A stretch of DNA of 11,112 bases from an uncultured Oscillospiraceae bacterium (GTDB lineage: Bacteria; Bacillota; Clostridia; Oscillospirales; Oscillospiraceae): the NCBI GenBank assembly GCA_934573945.1, contig CAKTMQ010000043.1, forward strand, positions 1 through 11,112, read 5' to 3'. Under the pieces are notes generated by a model. That model worked only from the letters and a program-made list of their open reading frames with translations. It was not told where the DNA came from and did no database searches. Both the position numbers and the translations under genes were made by a program. Below, piece by piece: positions 7,002-11,112 of this stretch. The first letter of the stretch is position 1. Each line of letters starts with the position of its first letter.

Positions 7002-8927
7002 ATGGAACACAACGACACGGCGCAGTCCGTCATCGCCCGCCCCCGGATCGGCGCGGAGGAACTGCGGCAGGCCAATGAGATCCTGAAAAAGTACAAAAAG
7101 GGCAAAGCCCATCTGGAGCAGCGCATCATTGACAACGAGCAGTTCTGGAAGCTGCGGCACTGGGAGCAGATGGCAAAGCAGGGCGAGGGCGGCAACAGCG
7201 GCGATCCCCAGCCCGCCAGCGGCTGGCTGGTCAACTGCATCCTCTCCAAGCACGCCGACGCCATGGACTGCTATCCCGCTCCCACCGTGCTGCCGCGGGA
7301 GCCGGGCGACCGGCAGGAGGCACAGCGGCTCAGCCGCATCCTGCCGGTGATCCTGAAGAAAAACCAGTTCAAGCGCACCTACTCCTCCGCCTGGTGGTAC
7401 AAGCTGAAGTCCGGCTGCGCCGTGTACGGCGTGTTCTGGGACGGCGGCAAGCTCAACGGGCTGGGGGACATCAACGTGCGGCGCATGGATCTGCTGAACC
7501 TCTTCTGGGAGCCGGGCGTCACCGACATCCAGCAGAGTGCCCACTTCTTCTCCACGGAGCTGGTGGACAACGAGAAGCTGCTGGCCGCCTATCCGCAGCT
7601 GGCGGGGAAGCTGGGACGCAGCGGCTTCTCCCTGAGCCGCTATCTCTACGACGACACGGTGGACACCTCCGACAAGTCGCTGGTGGTGGATTGGTATTAC
7701 CACACGGAGGTGGATGGCCGCCGGGTGCTGCAATACTGCAAGTACGTGGGCGAGACCGTGCTCTACGCCACGGAGAACGACACCGTTCCGCCCACCGAGA
7801 CCCGGCTGCTGGGCACGGACGAGGCGGGACAGCCCATCATGGGGCAGGTGCCCTGCGGACCCAGCATGGCGCAGCGGGGCTGGTACGACCACGGGAAGTA
7901 CCCCTTCGTTTTTGACGTGCTGTTTCCCGAGGAGGGCACCCCCTGCGGGTACGGCTATGTGGATCTGTGCAAGTCGCCTCAGAAGCAGATCGACCTGATG
8001 AATCAGGCCATCCTGAAGAACACACTGGCCAACGCCACGCCCCGGTTCTTCATCCGCAGCGACGGCGCGGTGAACGAAAACGAGTACGCCGACTGGACAC
8101 GTCCCTTCGTGCACACCAACGGCAATCTGGGCGCCGACTCCATCGCCCCTATCCATCCGGGCAGTCTGGACGGCGTATACGTGGCCATCCTCAACAACAA
8201 GATCGCCGAGATGAAGGAGACCGCCGGCAACCGGGATGTGACCAGCGGCGGCACCGCCTCCGGCGTGACGGCGGCCACTGCCATCGCCGCGCTGCAGGAG
8301 AGCGGCGGCAAGCTCAGCCGCAACATGATCGACGACGGCTATGAGGCCTTTGCCGATGTGGTGACGCTGTGCATCGAGCTGATCCGGCAGTTCTACCGGC
8401 TGCCCCGGCAGTTCCGCCTGCTGGGCGCCATGGGCATGGAGGAGTTCGTCAGCTACGACCACAGCGGCCTGCAGCCCCAGCCCATGGACGACGGCGTATC
8501 CGTGTCCTACCGGGTGCCGGAGTTTGATCTGGAGATCGGTGCGGAGCAGGAGAGCCCCTACCGCACCGCCGAGCACAACCAGCTGGCGCTGCAGCTGTTC
8601 CAGATGGGGTTCTTCCGGGAGGATCTGGCGGATCAGGCGCTGCGGTGTCTGGAGCTGATGGAGTTCAAGAACAAGGAGCAGCTGGTGCGGGTCATCTCCC
8701 AGGGCAAGACCCAGGCGCAGGAGATCGGCACACTGCGCACACAGCTGCTGCAGCTGGCGCAGGTGGTGGACGAGACCAGGGGCACTCATCTGGCGCAGAC
8801 ACTGGCGGCGGCGTATACCGGCTGTGCGCCTGCGGCCGCGGCATCAGGCGGCACAGGCACGAGGAAGAAGGCCAGCGCCGTGGAGCGCAGCCGCAGCCAG
8901 TCCCGGGAGGCGGTGCGTCCCCGATGA
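7002..8927 (+). CDS. Phage portal protein (P22/N4-like, large form)
   Basis: The portal is the dodecameric channel at the capsid vertex through which DNA is packaged and ejected. This 641-residue protein is not strongly motif-bearing. Its length, its helical N-terminus with an LRQANEILKKYKKGKAHLEQR heptad-like stretch, and the segment DINVRRMDLLNLFWEPGV followed by DIQQSAHFF (bases about 7470-7550) fit large portal or head-tail connector proteins of podo- and siphophages. A coiled-coil-like tail region occupies the last 100 residues (around QGKTQAQEIGTLRTQLLQLA). Its place before scaffold and capsid genes supports the call. ATG at 7002 has AGGAGG five bases upstream; the frame is open back to 6777, but those codons look non-coding. 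The stop overlaps the next gene as ATGA. A terminase gene normally precedes a portal gene; none is here. Confidence 0.78.
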   Translation: MEHNDTAQSVIARPRIGAEELRQANEILKKYKKGKAHLEQRIIDNEQFWKLRHWEQMAKQGEGGNSGDPQPASGWLVNCILSKHADAMDCYPAPTVLPREPGDRQEAQRLSRILPVILKKNQFKRTYSSAWWYKLKSGCAVYGVFWDGGKLNGLGDINVRRMDLLNLFWEPGVTDIQQSAHFFSTELVDNEKLLAAYPQLAGKLGRSGFSLSRYLYDDTVDTSDKSLVVDWYYHTEVDGRRVLQYCKYVGETVLYATENDTVPPTETRLLGTDEAGQPIMGQVPCGPSMAQRGWYDHGKYPFVFDVLFPEEGTPCGYGYVDLCKSPQKQIDLMNQAILKNTLANATPRFFIRSDGAVNENEYADWTRPFVHTNGNLGADSIAPIHPGSLDGVYVAILNNKIAEMKETAGNRDVTSGGTASGVTAATAIAALQESGGKLSRNMIDDGYEAFADVVTLCIELIRQFYRLPRQFRLLGAMGMEEFVSYDHSGLQPQPMDDGVSVSYRVPEFDLEIGAEQESPYRTAEHNQLALQLFQMGFFREDLADQALRCLELMEFKNKEQLVRVISQGKTQAQEIGTLRTQLLQLAQVVDETRGTHLAQTLAAAYTGCAPAAAASGGTGTRKKASAVERSRSQSREAVRPR

Positions 8928-9229
8928 TCCGGGCTGTTTTTTCACCCCACCGCATTGCCGTCAGCGGGCACAGCGGCTGCGGCGGCAGAGGGCAGGACAT
9001 CGTCTGCGCCGCCGCCAGCATTCTGATGGAGGCCACCGTCGCCGCGGTGCGCGCCCGGGGCGCTCCGGCGGTGATCGACATCGGGGACGGCAGCTTTGCC
9101 ATTACCGTCCCGGGAAACGGCCATCTGCTGGAGACGGCGCGGCAGGGCTTTGCCCTGCTGGCACAGCACTATGGCCGGTACGTGACCGTGCAGCATTTAC
9201 AGACAGGAGGTACAGCAGATGCAGGATGA
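8924..9229 (+). CDS. Prp-family cysteine protease (YsxB/DUF464) in a phage head module
   Basis: The 101-residue protein matches the ribosomal-processing protease Prp family in length and motif. It reads ISGHxG around His16 in VSGHSGCGGRGQDIVCAAAS, then DIVCAA with Cys28. In Staphylococcus aureus Prp the catalytic His22 and Cys34 are also 12 residues apart, within GHADHGEYGHDIVCAG. Family members cleave an N-terminal extension from ribosomal protein L27, and staphylococcal Prp also processes phage 80-alpha capsid proteins. Here the gene is not beside rplU/rpmA but between portal and scaffold. It is translationally coupled to the portal (ATGA at 8924-8927) and overlaps the scaffold gene by 11 bases. 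It is therefore inferred to be the capsid-maturation protease of this phage. The next capsid gene carries a matching cleavage motif. Catalytic residues appear intact; activity is not shown. Confidence 0.87.
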   Translation: MIRAVFSPHRIAVSGHSGCGGRGQDIVCAAASILMEATVAAVRARGAPAVIDIGDGSFAITVPGNGHLLETARQGFALLAQHYGRYVTVQHLQTGGTADAG

Positions 9230-9818
9230 ACGCACACAGGACACCATGGAGGATACGGCGGCACAGGCCGTCCCGCCTGCGGAGACACCGGCGGAGAACG
9301 CGCAGGACTGCGCCGCGGAATTTGAGGCGCTGATCCAGGGGCGGTGCCGGCAGCCCTTTCAGGCCAGAGTACAGCGGATCCTGGACGGGCGGCTGCGGTC
9401 GCTGCGGCAGGAAAACGAAGCGCTGCGGCAGCAGGCGGAGGCGCAGTACCGCCGCGAGCTGGACTGCGTGGCGCGGCTGGCCGGGGAGGCGGAGGCCATC
9501 CGGCAGGTCTACGGCAGCTTCGACTGGCAGCGGGAGATGCGCGACCCCGTTTTCGGCCGCCTGATCGCGGCCGGAGTGGACGGCCGCACCGCCTATGAGG
9601 CGGTGCACCATCAGGAGCTGCTGACGGAGGCCATGCGCTGCGGCGCACGGCGCGCCGGGGAGCAGCTGAGCCGCGCCATTGCCAGCGGCGGACGGCGGGT
9701 GTCCGAAAACGGCGGCGGCAGCACCGCCGTCACCCGCGCCGATCCGCGGACGCTGACCTCCGGCGAGCTGTCGGAGATCCGAAAGCGGGTACAGCGGGGA
9801 GAGAAGATCCGCTTTTAA
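9219..9818 (+). CDS. Putative phage capsid scaffolding protein
   Basis: This 199-residue protein has an acidic, Ala/Pro/Glu-rich disordered start (1-35), a charged helical region with coiled-coil character (about 45-98, including RLRSLRQENEALRQQAEAQY), a helical segment with AAGVDGRTAYEAVHHQE (117-133), a glycine-rich linker (157-170), and a basic tail ending EIRKRVQRGEKIRF. Coiled coil plus a basic C-terminal tail just before the major capsid gene is the usual plan of scaffolding proteins, which direct shell assembly and are then lost. The RRVARGEK-like ending recurs in proteins preceding capsid genes of Firmicutes phages, as I recall. No LQxFA Prp motif occurs in its N-terminus. ATG at 9219 has AGGAGG eight bases upstream and overlaps prp by 11 bases. 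No enzymatic motif is visible. Confidence 0.7.
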   Translation: MQDERTQDTMEDTAAQAVPPAETPAENAQDCAAEFEALIQGRCRQPFQARVQRILDGRLRSLRQENEALRQQAEAQYRRELDCVARLAGEAEAIRQVYGSFDWQREMRDPVFGRLIAAGVDGRTAYEAVHHQELLTEAMRCGARRAGEQLSRAIASGGRRVSENGGGSTAVTRADPRTLTSGELSEIRKRVQRGEKIRF

Positions 9819-9839
9819 GCGGGCTTTTCCGATAATTGC

Positions 9840-9857
9840 CCGGCGCAGCTGCGCCGG
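9840..9857. repeat. Perfect 18-bp palindrome after the scaffold gene
   Basis: CCGGCGCAG and CTGCGCCGG form a perfect dyad with no spacer, 21 bases after the scaffold stop. As RNA it gives a 7-bp GC stem with an AGCT loop. No T-run follows directly, so it is not a canonical terminator. It may protect the 3' end of the upstream message or form part of the capsid leader. Confidence 0.5.
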
Positions 9858-9942
9858 ACGGGCTCGTGGGCTACCACAGACGGCATCTTTCACCGGGCGC
9901 AGAGGCGCTCCCGCCGCCGGGGAGCAGAGACACACGCGGCTC

Positions 9943-9969
9943 GTCAAAAGGGGCTGTGCCCTTTTTGAC
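9943..9969 (+). terminator. Hairpin with T-tract before the capsid gene (terminator or leader element)
   Basis: GTCAAAAGGGGC (9943-9954) pairs with GCCCTTTTTGAC (9958-9969) around TGT: twelve pairs including one G-T. The A-tract, GC core and five-T run resemble a bidirectional intrinsic terminator, but the Ts are part of the stem. It ends 37 bases before the capsid ATG. If it terminates, capsid transcription would need its own promoter, which I could not find, so partial termination or RNA stabilisation is as likely. Confidence 0.5.
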
Positions 9970-9993
9970 AGACCCGCACGATCCTACATTTAC

Positions 9994-9999
9994 AGGAGG
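9994..9999 (+). promoter_or_regulatory. Strong ribosome binding site of the capsid gene
   Basis: A perfect AGGAGG lies seven bases before ATG at 10007, in keeping with the high expression expected of a major capsid gene. It fixes the start and hence the N-terminal leader carrying LQRFA. Confidence 0.85.
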
Positions 10000-10006
10000 A
10001 AATCAC

Positions 10007-11112
10007 ATGGAACACATCCATTCCTTTGACCTGCAGCGCTTTGCCGACAGCAACACCCAGACCACCGGCACCCAGGGGCTCAGCGCCGAGATGAAGACCT
10101 ATTACGGCATGGAGCTGCTGGAGAACGCGCGCCCCGCGCTGGTGCACAACCAGTTCGCCGCCTCCAAGCCTCTGCCCGCAGGCGGCGGCAAGACGGTGGA
10201 GTGGCGCAAGTTCGGCTCCTTCGACAAGGCGCTGACGCCGCTGACCGAGGGCGTCACCCCCGACGGCAGCGGCATCACCGTCAGCTATATCACCAAGGAG
10301 CTGAGCCAGTACGGCGACTACACCACCGTGTCCGATATGCTGGATCTCACCGCCATCGACGACGTGGTGCTGGAGATCACCGACCGCCACGGCGCCAACA
10401 TGGGTCTGACGCTGGACACCGTGACCCGCAACGAGATCCAGCAGGGCAGCCACGTCATCTACGCTCCCGCCATCGGCGCAGGCGGCGCCAAGACGGAGGT
10501 GCTGCACCGCTATGATCTGGACAAGTCCTGCACCATGACCGCCGAGCTGGCGGCGCGTGCCGCCACGGCGCTGAAGAAGATGAACGCCCCCACCTTTGAG
10601 GGCAAGTACGTCTGCATCATCCACCCCAGCGTGGCCTTCGACCTGCGCAACGACCCCGACTGGGTGGCGGCGCACCAGTACGCCGCCGCCACGGAGCTGT
10701 TCTCCGGCGAGATCGGCGAGCTGCACGGCGTGCGCTTCGTGGAGACCACGGAGGCCAAGATCTTCCGGGGCGACGATCTGGCGTCCGACAGCCGCACGCT
10801 GACCGCCAGCGCTGCCGTCAGCAATAATGCCGCTGTCAGCTTTGACGGCGGCACCGTGGCCGCCGATGCGCTGGCAGGACGCTATGTCCTGTGCGGCGGC
10901 AAACGGGTGAAGATCCTGTCCAACACCGCCTCCCAGCTGACGCTGGCCGAGCCCGTCACGCTGCAGGACAACGACGTGATCTACCCCGGCGAGGGCGGCA
11001 AGGACGGTCTGGCCGTCTACGGCTGCCTGTTTATCGGCAAGGGCGCCTACGGCGTGGTGGATCTCAGCGAGGGCACGGAGGTCATCGTGAAGCCCCGCGG
11101 CTCCTCCGGCAC
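10007..11112 (+). CDS. Phage major capsid protein, N4-gp56 family, 3' end cut by window
   Basis: The first 368 residues are visible and no stop occurs before the window ends. The protein forms the icosahedral shell. Features matching N4-gp56 type capsid proteins of Firmicutes phages include an early helical segment (AEMKTYYGMELLENARPALVHNQFA), then KTVEWRKFGSFDKALTPLTEGVTPDG at about residues 64-89. ISYITKELSQYGDYTTVSDM-like and IIHPSVAFDLRNDPDWVAAHQYA segments follow, the latter being a typical late-domain signature. The first 13 residues, MEHIHSFDLQRFA, end in an LQxFA motif resembling Prp cleavage sites in L27 and in the phage 80-alpha capsid protein. Cleavage after Ala13 would release the leader. 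It is separated from the scaffold gene by 188 bases of structured DNA, in contrast to the tight overlaps upstream. The exact family is recognised by eye. Confidence 0.87.
   Translation, partial: MEHIHSFDLQRFADSNTQTTGTQGLSAEMKTYYGMELLENARPALVHNQFAASKPLPAGGGKTVEWRKFGSFDKALTPLTEGVTPDGSGITVSYITKELSQYGDYTTVSDMLDLTAIDDVVLEITDRHGANMGLTLDTVTRNEIQQGSHVIYAPAIGAGGAKTEVLHRYDLDKSCTMTAELAARAATALKKMNAPTFEGKYVCIIHPSVAFDLRNDPDWVAAHQYAAATELFSGEIGELHGVRFVETTEAKIFRGDDLASDSRTLTASAAVSNNAAVSFDGGTVAADALAGRYVLCGGKRVKILSNTASQLTLAEPVTLQDNDVIYPGEGGKDGLAVYGCLFIGKGAYGVVDLSEGTEVIVKPRGSSG
10031..10045 (+). other. Codons for the predicted Prp cleavage motif LQRFA in the capsid protein
   Basis: Residues 9-13 of the capsid protein read LQRFA, followed by Asp14. 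L27 precursors in Firmicutes typically read LQFFA before the cut, and the staphylococcal phage 80-alpha capsid protein reads LQHFA. The predicted cut is after Ala13. The site is inferred by motif resemblance only. Confidence 0.65.

Noticed and set aside
6900-8789. Long open frame antisense to the portal gene (629 codons)
   Set aside because: Its product is a His/Leu/Val/Gln-rich low-complexity string typical of the shadow frame of a GC-rich gene; the plus strand has the proper start site and neighbours.
9965-9993. Perfect TTGACA before the capsid gene as a promoter -35 box
   Set aside because: It is the end of the hairpin right arm. No reasonable -10 lies 16-18 bases on (ATTTAC or CATTTA at best), and a start there would fall inside or beyond the ribosome binding site.
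1-11112. tRNA, rRNA, CRISPR array or insertion sequence
   Set aside because: I saw no cloverleaf, no regularly spaced direct repeats, and no transposase-like coding region anywhere in the window.

Overview
The window is GC-rich (sampled lines near 65-70% G+C). It carries strong AGGAGG-type ribosome binding sites and the ecfA1-ecfA2-ecfT-truA gene order typical of Firmicutes. Together with DUF5711 and CvpA genes, this suggests a high-GC Clostridia genome, possibly a gut Oscillospirales; that placement is inference from gene content and composition, not a database match. The window has two halves transcribed away from each other from the 227-base region 6775-7001.

Left half, minus strand (6839 down to 1): one probable operon behind a near-consensus promoter (TTGACG, 17-base spacer, TATAAT). 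In transcription order it holds an RlmI-like SAM methyltransferase, ecfA1, a 199-base structured spacer with two 9-bp-stem hairpins, ecfA2, ecfT, a membrane-anchored FMN-binding protein, truA, a DUF5711 membrane protein, and the start of a CvpA-family membrane protein that runs off the left edge. EcfA1/A2/T form the shared energising module of group II ECF vitamin transporters; no substrate-binding S component lies in the window. The FMN-binding gene sits between ecfT and truA and is clearly AT-richer (about 47% G+C by hand count), so it looks like a later insertion.

Right half, plus strand (7002 to 11112): a compact tailed-phage head module of portal protein, a Prp-family cysteine protease, a putative scaffolding protein, and an N4-gp56-type major capsid protein cut by the right edge. 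The first three genes overlap (ATGA and an 11-base overlap); the capsid gene follows a 188-base hairpin-rich leader. No terminase or integrase is visible, and the module starts directly beside the host operon.

The most interesting feature is the pairing of the 101-residue Prp-like protease with the capsid N-terminus. Prp normally removes an N-terminal extension ending in an LQFFA-like motif from ribosomal protein L27 in Firmicutes. The capsid protein here begins with a 13-residue leader ending LQRFA. The simplest reading is a phage-encoded Prp dedicated to capsid maturation, occupying the place between portal and capsid where HK97-type phages carry their head-maturation protease.
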